DNA from: Pseudomonadales bacterium
GTDB taxonomy: Bacteria > Pseudomonadota > Gammaproteobacteria > Pseudomonadales > DC-out160
NCBI GenBank assembly: GCA_016765265.1
Contig: JAESQG010000545.1
Location: 1-5,032 of the forward strand
DNA: 5,032 nt
Direction of reading: 5' to 3'
In this document: piece after piece, positions 1 to 4,960 of the stretch
How positions within the stretch are numbered: the first letter of the stretch is position 1
Layout: the number at the start of each line of letters is the position of its first letter
Translations under genes and position numbers: made by a program
The notes under the pieces: generated by a model
Databases searched by the model: none
Seen by the model: the letters and a program-made list of their open reading frames with translations, nothing else
What the model was told of the DNA's origin: nothing

Positions 1-91
1 CTTCTATGTAACAGGCTTGGTGGAATGCAAATAACAGGCGTCATCAGGAAATTATTCAAAAAAACCTGTCAAGCATTTTTTCGCTGAATAG

Positions 92-790
92 TTACAAGCC
101 GAGAAATAATAAATAGATCATCTCCACGTGGGAAACCTCAACAATAGACTCTCTGATCTTTTTCAGGGAACTGAAAGTAGATAGAGCCATAAAGGTATGA
201 CAACCTAATTGCGCCATAGTGGAAATGCGATGATCCAGCTGAGTTTCAATGGCTCTGAAGGATATATGTTGATACCTAAGCGTTACTACAGTACCGCCAA
301 CGAAAATAAACAAAAATAAAATAATTCGCTGGATGCCAATTGAAAAGAAAACGAACTTAGTCACTGAAATCTCTATTGCGCGATAGAGTCTTATCATTGG
401 CGTAATTTGCGCTTGGTTTTTTTTGGCTAGTTCGTGTTTGGACTGGCAGAGAGCGTTTCGTGCTTTTATAGATTTCTCTGCTGCTACACGATCAAATCCC
501 AGTGAAAACAAATCATCCTCATCCAAATCCGTGCTTTCAGCCTCTAATAACGCCAGTCGCTCTGAAACATTAACATTAACATTAGGATTACAGTCAGGAA
601 TTGGAAGATCCACTCGAACTAATGGGTAATTAGTCCAGATCTTTGCCCCCAATTTGTATAACTGAAAATGAACTTTTTCAGCAGTAGTGGCAAAGATGAC
701 GAAAAGTAGTAATAACAGAATAAAAACAGAAGGCACTATACTTGCAATATTCGATAGATTAAAACGGGCATTGGAATAGTCTTTTCTCAT
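92..790 (-). CDS. Membrane protein resembling the N-terminal part of a TRAP-transporter permease, probably truncated
   Basis: The 232-residue product has a hydrophobic segment at about residues 13-35 (SVFILLLLLFVIFATT core), a roughly 115-residue, probably periplasmic section with two cysteines (C67, C115), a second membrane segment at about 154-171, and a charged loop with the motif LDHRIS (185-190). It then stops just as a third hydrophobic stretch begins (MIYLLFLGL). The pattern EKVHFQLYKLG, then CNPN, then LYRAIE, then LRYQHISFR and LDHRIS resembles, from memory, the N-terminal region of gammaproteobacterial TRAP (DctQ/DctM-type) permeases that import organic acids. That assignment is inference. 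The abrupt end suggests a 3' truncation: no frame in positions 1-91 continues an obvious permease. The ATG at 788-790 has only a weak upstream AGTAAG. The NVNVNV stretch (71-75) comes from a DNA hexamer repeat. It is divergent from rsuA. Alternatively it is an uncharacterised complete two-helix membrane protein. Confidence 0.6.
   Translation of the reverse strand: MRKDYSNARFNLSNIASIVPSVFILLLLLFVIFATTAEKVHFQLYKLGAKIWTNYPLVRVDLPIPDCNPNVNVNVSERLALLEAESTDLDEDDLFSLGFDRVAAEKSIKARNALCQSKHELAKKNQAQITPMIRLYRAIEISVTKFVFFSIGIQRIILFLFIFVGGTVVTLRYQHISFRAIETQLDHRISTMAQLGCHTFMALSTFSSLKKIRESIVEVSHVEMIYLLFLGL
567..584. repeat. Three tandem ACATTA hexamers inside the membrane protein gene
   Basis: Three perfect copies of ACATTA run head to tail. 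Read on the minus strand they encode alternating Asn-Val (NVNVNV) just after the CNPN motif. The repeat is in frame, so gain or loss of a unit would add or remove two residues without breaking the gene. Confidence 0.85.
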
Positions 791-847
791 AGCTTACTTT
801 TTTAGACCGGTCAAAGGTCTGCTCCCGATTCGCAATTCCTAAAACGC

Positions 848-877
848 ATTTTAGCGAGTGCCCCCACAAGGCAACAA
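848..877 (-). promoter_or_regulatory. Weak candidate promoter for the minus-strand membrane protein gene
   Basis: On the minus strand TTGTTG (872-877) is followed after 18 bp by TAAAAT (848-853). The -10 matches consensus at 5 of 6 positions but the -35 at only 3 of 6. It lies about 57 bp upstream of the ATG. It is offered only because a divergent promoter must lie in this spacer. Confidence 0.2.
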
Positions 878-911
878 CCCATTTATACACCTACCTTTAT
901 GCTATTTCTAT

Positions 912-940
912 ATGATATTTTAAAAGCAGAAAGCTATACT
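912..940 (+). promoter_or_regulatory. Candidate sigma-70 promoter for rsuA
   Basis: ATGATA (912-917, 4 of 6 to TTGACA) and TATACT (935-940, 5 of 6 to TATAAT) are separated by 17 bp. Transcription would begin about 20-25 bp upstream of the rsuA ATG. The flanking DNA is AT-rich, so a chance match is possible. Confidence 0.35.
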
Positions 941-969
941 GGGTACAAACCACATAGCGTAAGCCACCA

Positions 970-1683
970 ATGATATCCCAACGCACACGCCTCGATCGTT
1001 TCCTCAGCATAACCACCGGCGTAAATCGGCGCTCGGTTAGGGGAATATTGGCACAGGGTCGAGTGTCAGTTGATGGAGTGGTTGCACGTGATATTCAACA
1101 GGTAGTTCACCAATTCTCCGTTATCATCTTTGACGACAAGGTACTACAACAAAATCAATCCCTTTACTTCATGATGAACAAGCCCCCTGGGGTGGTGAGT
1201 GCGACAAAAGACAAACGACACAAAACCGTGCTTGATTTGGTAAAAAAAAGTGACGGCGTTAATCTACATATTGCAGGACGACTTGACTTCAATTCATCGG
1301 GATTACTCTTATTAACTAATGATGGAGCTTGGTCCCGCCATCTTTCCTCCCCTGAACAAGGGATAAAAAAATACTACCGGGTAGCACTAGAAAATAAAAT
1401 GACGGAAGAATATGTTCAAGCCTTTAGAGACGGCATTTATTTCGAATATGAGGGCATTACAACTCAATCCGCCGAATTGACCATCATCGATGATCGTATA
1501 GCTGAGATTAGCGTAACTGAAGGTCGTTATCATCAAATCAAAAGAATGTTTGGCCGGTATCAAAACAAGGTCCTGAGCTTACACCGCTACCGCATCGGTG
1601 ATCTTGAACTCGATTCAGCGCTGGAGGCAGGCCAATACCGAGCGCTCAGCAACAAGGAGGTGGCGACTATAGGTGGGCATTAA
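970..1683 (+). CDS. rsuA: 16S rRNA pseudouridine synthase, RsuA type
   Basis: This is a member of the RsuA/RluB/RluE/RluF family. RsuA converts U516 of 16S rRNA (E. coli numbering) to pseudouridine during small-subunit assembly in the cytoplasm. The 237-residue protein starts with an S4 RNA-binding domain (about residues 6-50, RLDRFLS then GRVSVDGVV). The catalytic domain follows, with MNKPPGVVSAT (69-79), the active-site motif GRLDFNSSGLLLLTNDG with catalytic Asp106, and the family C-terminal motif EGRYHQIKRMFG (184-195). Its length is close to E. coli RsuA (231). The segments W-S-R-H-L-S-S-P-E and ELHR-like LSLHRYRIG, and the ending GQYRALSNKE, also parallel RsuA more closely than RluB/E/F, so the 16S target is favoured by resemblance. 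The ATG at 970 precedes the S4 domain at normal distance, although its Shine-Dalgarno sequence is weak (GTAAG). The next gene is 131 bp downstream. Confidence 0.93.
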   Translation: MISQRTRLDRFLSITTGVNRRSVRGILAQGRVSVDGVVARDIQQVVHQFSVIIFDDKVLQQNQSLYFMMNKPPGVVSATKDKRHKTVLDLVKKSDGVNLHIAGRLDFNSSGLLLLTNDGAWSRHLSSPEQGIKKYYRVALENKMTEEYVQAFRDGIYFEYEGITTQSAELTIIDDRIAEISVTEGRYHQIKRMFGRYQNKVLSLHRYRIGDLELDSALEAGQYRALSNKEVATIGGH

Positions 1684-1687
1684 CTTG

Positions 1688-1731
1688 AACAGCTATATTA
1701 AAGATCGATAACAGTTATGTTAAAGATCGAT
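1688..1731. repeat. 22-bp tandem direct duplication after rsuA
   Basis: Two abutting 22-bp copies (1688-1709 and 1710-1731) agree at 20 of 22 positions. Both begin AACAG and end TTAAAGATCGAT; the two differences are C/T and A/G transitions. It starts 5 bp after the rsuA stop codon. The GATCGAT core could favour slippage or bind a protein, but no function can be read from it. Confidence 0.85.
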
Positions 1732-1767
1732 CCGAAATAGTACAAAAGCCATTCTTGGTCTAGTATT

Positions 1768-1784
1768 AATCGGCCATGCCGATT
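1768..1784 (+). other. Stem-loop upstream of the shikimate kinase gene
   Basis: A perfect 7-bp inverted repeat, AATCGGC and GCCGATT, encloses a CAT loop. The sequence after it (TAAATACG) has no uridine run, so it is a poor intrinsic terminator. It could be a weak rsuA terminator or a leader hairpin of the next gene, 31 bp before its ATG. Confidence 0.4.
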
Positions 1785-1800
1785 TAAATACGTCACTCCT

Positions 1801-1805
1801 AGGAG
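1801..1805 (+). promoter_or_regulatory. Shine-Dalgarno site of the shikimate kinase gene
   Basis: AGGAG lies 9 nt before the ATG at 1815. It is the clearest ribosome binding site in the window, and it fixes the start of the kinase gene. Confidence 0.8.
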
Positions 1806-1814
1806 CCCCTTACC

Positions 1815-2321
1815 ATGACAAGAAACAGTGTGATCCTTATTGGTATGCCGGGTGCTGGAAAAAGTACATTAGGAATACTTTTGGCTAAGGACTTAGGCTT
1901 GGATTTTCTTGACACCGATGTGGCAATACAGGTGAAAGAAGAGAACACTTTGCAGGAAATTCTGGAACAGCGAGGCTATTTGGCTTTACGCGCAGTAGAG
2001 GAAAACGTGCTGCTCACTACCGACTGTCATGGCAAGGTAATCGCCACGGGTGGCAGCGCAGTCTACAGTGACAAAGGTATGGCTTATCTTAAGTCCTGCG
2101 GTACCGTAATATATTTAGACGTGCCTTTGGGAGAACTTCGACGCCGCATCCATAACTATGAAACGAGGGGGATCGCTCGTCGTCCTGATCAATCCTTTGC
2201 GTCACTATTTGAAGAACGAGCAGTGCTATACCGTAAATACGCTGACATCACTGCTGTCTGTGGCGATCTTGAACCCGGTGAAATGGTCGTGCAGGTACTT
2301 GAAGCCCTCAACAAAATCTGA
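1815..2321 (+). CDS. Shikimate kinase family protein (AroK/AroL type)
   Basis: Shikimate kinase transfers phosphate from ATP to the 3-hydroxyl of shikimate, in the chorismate pathway to aromatic amino acids. The 168-residue product has the usual length and motifs: P-loop GMPGAGKST (10-18), the DTD substrate and magnesium motif (33-35), Arg59 in GYLALRAVEE, the ATGGSAV glycine pair (79-80), a lid with TRGIARRPD (117-125) and the adenine-region motif ERAVLYRKYAD (134-144). The lid sequence RGIARRPDQS differs from the more common RPLL form and points to a stand-alone gammaproteobacterial subgroup often labelled simply shikimate kinase. It is not beside aroB, the usual partner of aroK, so it may be a second isozyme or act on a related substrate; no gene symbol is assigned for that reason. 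It lies downstream of rsuA on the same strand, 131 bp away, and converges with the GGDEF gene across 141 bp (2322-2462) that has no clear terminator. Confidence 0.87.
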   Translation: MTRNSVILIGMPGAGKSTLGILLAKDLGLDFLDTDVAIQVKEENTLQEILEQRGYLALRAVEENVLLTTDCHGKVIATGGSAVYSDKGMAYLKSCGTVIYLDVPLGELRRRIHNYETRGIARRPDQSFASLFEERAVLYRKYADITAVCGDLEPGEMVVQVLEALNKI

Positions 2322-2462
2322 CTTGTAAATTTTATTCGCTCTCGCAAAATTCCACTAACATCGGAATAATCCCCCTCTTTCTTCGCATTCAGCTCAAAAG
2401 TGTTGTATAGCGTCTGTTATGTTTTTGATATGAAATAAGGCCAAAATTAAGTGTTGAGAGGA

Positions 2463-3743
2463 TCAGTCCAAAAAACTGTTTATCTTTGCAAGAACTTGTT
2501 TATCGTTGACAGGCTTTTGTATATAACCGCTAGCACCCGCTTTCTTGCTTTTTTGCCTCACGTCTGTCTTATCTAAACTAGAAACCAAGATTATGGGGAT
2601 ATGTCGAGTCTTTGAATCTTTCCTTAATCCTGCACAAACATCGTATCCAGAAATAGACGGCATTTTTATGTCAAGCAAGATTAAATCAGGGTCGTAGCTA
2701 TGGACTTCATCTAAATAATGAGCAGCATCTTGCAGTAGTAAAACATTAAAATGATTCTCTAAAACCATAGAAAGCAAGGAGAGGTTCTCCTCCTCGTCGT
2801 CAATTACCATGACTTTTTTACGTTGTTTCAAAACCTCCCCATTGACTTGATTGCGACCCTTCTCTTTGGATAGATAAAGCGCCTTGTCTGCACATTTAAT
2901 CAGGTCATGTAGACGATGCTCTGCGGTATTCAAACAAGTGCTAACCCCCAAACTAAGGGTGACATAATTACTAGTAGTAGAATTAAAATGTGCAATTTTG
3001 AGATTTTCTATCTCTTGTCTGATGGATTCAGTAATAACCTTTGCGTCCTCCAGCTCGGTGTTGGGTAGGATAACGACGAACTCTTCCCCACCATAGCGGG
3101 CCGCTAGATCCATGGGGCGTTTAATCCTTGACTGGATTGCGTTACTCACCTCGACAAGACAGCTATCCCCTTCTTGATGACCATAGTTATCGTTGTAAAG
3201 TTTAAAATGATCTATATCTATCATAATAAGCGACACTGGATTTTGATCACGCTGGCATTGTTTCCAGCATTTATCTGCGTGAGCTTCAAACCCTCGACGA
3301 TTCGTCAGACCAGTAAGCCCATCGGTAATACTTGTTCTAGCCAGTTGTTCATTCAATTGATTAAGGCAGTTTTTCATCCCAATGATACGTTCCATTGCTT
3401 TTATTTTTGCTCTAAATATAATGGGATTTATGGGTTTCGTGAGATAGTCATCTCCACCTGAGTCGATACCTTTATTGTATTGTTCATCAGAATCTAAACC
3501 GGTCAAAAAAATAATGGGAATCCAGTCGTCCTTTAATATCTCCCTTAATTGCCTTGTTGTCTCAAAGCCATCGAGACCAGGCATTTCAACGTCCATAAAA
3601 ATAAATTCAGGTATGTCTTTTTTTAATATCTCTATCGCCTCCAGACCCGAGGAAGCCTTCATTGGTACATGACCACATTCAACAATATGTGCGGAAGCTA
3701 TTTCTCGAATGGTTGCAGTGTCGTCAACAATTAATATTCTCAT
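2463..3743 (-). CDS. Response regulator diguanylate cyclase with REC-GGDEF-REC domains
   Basis: The 426-residue cytoplasmic protein has three domains (numbered from this ATG). REC1 (about 1-120) has D7/D8, phospho-acceptor D51, T81 and K103. A helical linker leads to the GGDEF domain (about 136-300) with DGLTGLTNRRGF (141-152), metal-site D176 and the active loop GGEEF (218-222). Five residues before that loop is the inhibitory c-di-GMP site RPMD (209-212). REC2 (about 309-426) has D315/D316, acceptor D358, S388 and K410. All catalytic and phosphorylation residues are present, so it should make c-di-GMP from two GTP, with product inhibition, under one or two histidine kinases. No kinase gene is nearby. 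It differs from PleD, where both REC domains precede GGDEF. The start is uncertain: a GTG at 3755 adds four residues (MKLC), but the ATG at 3741-3743 gives MRILIVDD, the standard REC beginning. Neither has a good Shine-Dalgarno sequence. Confidence 0.93.
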   Translation of the reverse strand: MRILIVDDTATIREIASAHIVECGHVPMKASSGLEAIEILKKDIPEFIFMDVEMPGLDGFETTRQLREILKDDWIPIIFLTGLDSDEQYNKGIDSGGDDYLTKPINPIIFRAKIKAMERIIGMKNCLNQLNEQLARTSITDGLTGLTNRRGFEAHADKCWKQCQRDQNPVSLIMIDIDHFKLYNDNYGHQEGDSCLVEVSNAIQSRIKRPMDLAARYGGEEFVVILPNTELEDAKVITESIRQEIENLKIAHFNSTTSNYVTLSLGVSTCLNTAEHRLHDLIKCADKALYLSKEKGRNQVNGEVLKQRKKVMVIDDEEENLSLLSMVLENHFNVLLLQDAAHYLDEVHSYDPDLILLDIKMPSISGYDVCAGLRKDSKTRHIPIILVSSLDKTDVRQKSKKAGASGYIQKPVNDKQVLAKINSFLD

Positions 3744-3779
3744 GCACAATTTCACGTATTAAGAGCAGGGATAACTGTA

Positions 3780-3811
3780 AGTATAGGCATAAATGTAGAC
3801 GTGAGTGTCAA
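3780..3811 (-). promoter_or_regulatory. Candidate promoter elements for the diguanylate cyclase gene
   Basis: On the minus strand a perfect TTGACA (3806-3811) is followed by TATACT (3780-3785, 5 of 6 to the -10 consensus). The 20-bp spacer is longer than the usual 16-18 bp, so activity would need an activator or another -10. The TTGACA spans the gene-proximal end of a 12-bp tandem array. Confidence 0.3.
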
Positions 3812-3854
3812 TACATTCGTCAGTACATTTGTCAGTACATTTGTCAGTAAAAAT
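3807..3854. repeat. 12-bp tandem array upstream of the diguanylate cyclase gene
   Basis: Four head-to-tail 12-bp units start at 3807, 3819, 3831 and 3843. The middle two are identical (GTCAGTACATTT), the first differs at two positions (GTCAATACATTC), and the last keeps GTCAGTA and then degenerates. The array ends 64 bp before the ATG of the minus-strand gene. Read towards that gene, the units carry CTGACA, CTGACA, CTGACG and TTGACA, all close to the -35 consensus. Confidence 0.9.
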
Positions 3855-3947
3855 AGAATTTAGCTATAAGCTGTAAGGCTGGTTTAACCACCAGAATTAA
3901 CCCACATTCTCGTCACAACCTCTAATATTATTGCAATAAACCGTTTA

Positions 3948-3961
3948 GCTTTAGCTAAAGC
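3948..3961. repeat. 14-bp perfect palindrome GCTTTAGCTAAAGC
   Basis: The sequence is identical to its own reverse complement over all 14 bases. A partial extra TTTAGC copy lies directly to its left (3944-3949) and GCTA to its right (3962-3965). Such symmetry fits binding by a dimeric regulator. It is about 205 bp upstream of the diguanylate cyclase ATG. Confidence 0.7.
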
Positions 3962-3964
3962 GCT

Positions 3965-3983
3965 AGACAGTCTACCGCTGTCT
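3965..3983. other. Short hairpin AGACAG/CTGTCT
   Basis: A perfect 6-bp stem (3965-3970 with 3978-3983) encloses a 7-nt loop. There is no adjacent uridine run, so it is not a clear terminator. It sits 4 bp from the 14-bp palindrome. Confidence 0.35.
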
Positions 3984-3994
3984 GTCAGCCTAAA

Positions 3995-4037
3995 AGATAG
4001 TTGAATAGACAGCTGAATAAATAATTGAATAGATAGG
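3995..4037. repeat. Degenerate 12-bp tandem array
   Basis: The units are AGATAGTTGAAT (3995-4006), AGACAGCTGAAT (4007-4018), AAATAATTGAAT (4019-4030) and a partial AGATAGG (4031-4037). They share the GAAT end and a 12-bp period. The unit length equals that of the array at 3807-3854 but the sequence is different, so this is not simply a copy of it. Confidence 0.75.
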
Positions 4038-4050
4038 CGGGGCAAAAGCA

Positions 4051-4070
4051 GGTGTTGATTATCCAACACC
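4051..4070 (-). other. Hairpin GGTGTTG/CAACACC, possible minus-strand terminator
   Basis: A perfect 7-bp stem (4051-4057 with 4064-4070) encloses a 6-nt loop. Read on the minus strand it is followed by TGCTTTTGC, a weak T-run, so it could terminate a minus-strand transcript. A second mirror, CCCTT-TG-AAGGG (4069-4080), overlaps it. No gene that needs a terminator here is apparent. Confidence 0.35.
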
Positions 4071-4267
4071 CTTTGAAGGGATATTCCGCCTATCATCGCT
4101 ACATAGATCGTTACTTTGGACAACCGCATTAGCACTAGGAAAGAAGATATCATCTGCTCTTCTCTCCTTTTTAAATTCCATAGTTTTGGCTCTCCCTCTC
4201 TGTATTATGGCTATCGCCCACTGTATCATAGCGCTTGGCGCCATCGCTTTATAGTATAAGCACATAA

Positions 4268-4540
4268 TTGCACCTTAGGATTTGCGCTAACCCCTGTTGT
4301 TTGTTCTCTTCATTAAATTATTTTTTAGGAGTTTTGATAATTTTCGTATTTAAATACCGAAAGATCGTAAGCTACATTTCCATAGTGCTTCCCCTAATTA
4401 TGATCGAAGGTGCAAAACAACATGGCCTCCCAATTGAATACATCGCCAAATTGGAACACACTGACTATGTATACTATTTTGGATTATCTGAGATTTTCGG
4501 AACGTTTATACATGCCGGTATAATGCTTATATCACATTAA
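4268..4540 (+). CDS. Doubtful small hydrophobic protein, start unresolved
   Basis: I do not recognise this product. The open frame could give up to 90 residues from a TTG at 4268, with two hydrophobic stretches (around residues 16-47 and 71-88), a polar centre (GAKQHGLPIEYIAKLEHTDYV) and the end FIHAGIMLISH. The start is the problem. The first ATG is at 4400, deep inside, with no ribosome site. The only good Shine-Dalgarno sequence, AGGAG (4327-4331), is followed by TTG after 2 nt and by the non-standard codons ATA and ATT after 5 and 8 nt. The product looks more protein-like than chance in its second half. It may therefore be a real small membrane protein with an unusual start, the remnant of a longer gene, or chance coding. 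It shares the strand of the downstream cytochrome b5 gene. Confidence 0.28.
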   Translation: MHLRICANPCCLFSSLNYFLGVLIIFVFKYRKIVSYISIVLPLIMIEGAKQHGLPIEYIAKLEHTDYVYYFGLSEIFGTFIHAGIMLISH

Positions 4541-4560
4541 CCGTATTGCTTCCCTATTAG

Positions 4561-4597
4561 TAATTGATAATTGATAATTGATAATTGATAATTGATA
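4561..4597. repeat. Heptamer array: five perfect copies of AATTGAT
   Basis: Five perfect head-to-tail copies of AATTGAT occupy 4562-4596, and one more matching base on each side gives 37 bp of exact 7-bp periodicity. Perfect identity suggests recent or ongoing slippage. It ends 97 bp upstream of the cytochrome b5 ATG and supplies that gene's best -35 candidate. Confidence 0.97.
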
Positions 4598-4607
4598 CCC
4601 TTACAAT
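4578..4607 (+). promoter_or_regulatory. Candidate sigma-70 promoter of the cytochrome b5 gene, with its -35 inside the heptamer array
   Basis: TTGATA (4578-4583, 5 of 6 to TTGACA) and TACAAT (4602-4607, 5 of 6 to TATAAT) are separated by 18 bp. Each heptamer unit contains TTGATA, but only this copy is at a workable distance: neighbouring copies would give 11 or 25 bp. The resulting leader would be about 80 nt. Confidence 0.5.
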
Positions 4608-4635
4608 GTCGGGGCCGATGCCCTTAAGTAAAATG

Positions 4636-4653
4636 TCGTTATCGCTATCGTTA
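4636..4653. repeat. Three hexamers TCGTTA-TCGCTA-TCGTTA in the cytochrome b5 leader
   Basis: Three consecutive 6-bp units differ only by one T-to-C change in the middle unit. They lie between the candidate promoter and the start codon, 40-58 bp before it. Confidence 0.6.
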
Positions 4654-4682
4654 ATTCCTACGTTTAAAGGCGTAATTTGACC

Positions 4683-4700
4683 ATGAGCTTAACATGTTAG
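4683..4700 (+). other. Five-codon upstream reading frame overlapping the cytochrome b5 start
   Basis: ATG at 4683 begins M-S-L-T-C and stops at TAG 4698-4700, so it overlaps the ATG of the cytochrome b5 gene (4694) in another frame. It has no clear ribosome site of its own. Coupling or competition for initiation is conceivable, and a chance ATG is equally so. Confidence 0.2.
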
Positions 4701-4960
4701 AACAAAATAAATACTCTTTGGAAGAAGTCAAAGCTCTACCGGATTCGCTTGTTGTAGTGATAATCGAAGGAGGCGTTTACGACACAACCGAGTTTCTAGA
4801 TCTTCATCCTGGCGGTCGAGAGGTTCTATTGAAGCATAACCGTCGTGATGCGACCAAAGCCTTCCAGAGGGTATCGCACTCTAACGAAGCTCGAGCGATG
4901 TTACGCAACTATCAGAGTAACTATTCAGCGCATCCCCCCGTCAAATCGAGTTCTCTCTGA
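4694..4960 (+). CDS. Small soluble cytochrome b5-like haem-binding protein
   Basis: The 88-residue product is a single cytochrome b5 domain: YSLEEVKAL at the start, IEGGVYDTTEFLDLHPGG (24-41) with axial haem ligand His38, and VSHSNEARAML with the second axial ligand His62. It should carry one non-covalent b-type haem and transfer single electrons. There is no signal peptide or membrane anchor, so it is predicted to be cytoplasmic, unlike microsomal cytochrome b5. The 14-residue tail (SAHPPVKSSSL end) is polar and probably disordered. Small free-standing bacterial forms are known, for example cytochrome b558 of Ectothiorhodospira. No reductase or desaturase partner is visible. The ATG at 4694 is the only Met before the domain: an in-frame stop lies at 4673. 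Its Shine-Dalgarno sequence is weak (TGAG, 6 nt away). Expression may depend on the heptamer-array promoter upstream. Confidence 0.9.
   Translation: MLEQNKYSLEEVKALPDSLVVVIIEGGVYDTTEFLDLHPGGREVLLKHNRRDATKAFQRVSHSNEARAMLRNYQSNYSAHPPVKSSSL

Larger units (their letters stand above)
3855..4267. other. Repeat- and palindrome-rich stretch without a convincing gene
   Basis: Open frames exist on the minus strand (3884-4153 and 4059-4265), but they lack ribosome binding sites, have low-complexity or unrecognisable products, and one of them simply translates a DNA repeat (IQLF-IQLS-IQLS). What the stretch does hold is TGGTT-T-AACCA around 3880-3890, a 14-bp palindrome at 3948-3961, an AGACAG/CTGTCT hairpin at 3965-3983, a degenerate 12-bp array at 3995-4037 and a pair of overlapping hairpins at 4051-4080. 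Degenerate element remnant, non-coding RNA or regulatory DNA are all possible. Confidence 0.55.

Noticed and set aside
423..629. Plus-strand open frame of 68 codons opposite the membrane protein gene
   Set aside because: It is antisense to a better-supported gene, is serine-rich low complexity, and lies wholly inside that gene.
804..820. AGACC/GGTCT hairpin containing the palindrome GACCGGTC (805-812)
   Set aside because: The stem is only 5 bp with no U-tract; an 8-bp palindrome is expected by chance fairly often in 5 kb.
2349..2367. ATTCC/GGAAT inverted repeat between the convergent genes as a bidirectional terminator
   Set aside because: A 5-bp AT-rich stem with a 9-nt loop and no T-run is too weak to call.
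3174..3672. Two plus-strand open frames (3174-3461 and 3475-3672)
   Set aside because: Both are antisense to the GGDEF gene, whose protein motifs are unambiguous; their products resemble no family I know.
3662..3850. Plus-strand open frame ending in RQYICQYICQ
   Set aside because: Its tail is a translation of the 12-bp array and its beginning lies antisense to the REC1 coding region.
3807..3854. CRISPR array or plasmid-type origin iterons
   Set aside because: The 12-bp units abut without spacers, which excludes CRISPR, and there is no replication initiator gene or DnaA-box cluster nearby.
3884..4265. Two minus-strand open frames (3884-4153 and 4059-4265)
   Set aside because: They overlap each other, have no ribosome binding site, and their products are low complexity or unrecognisable; part of one is the 12-bp repeat in translation.
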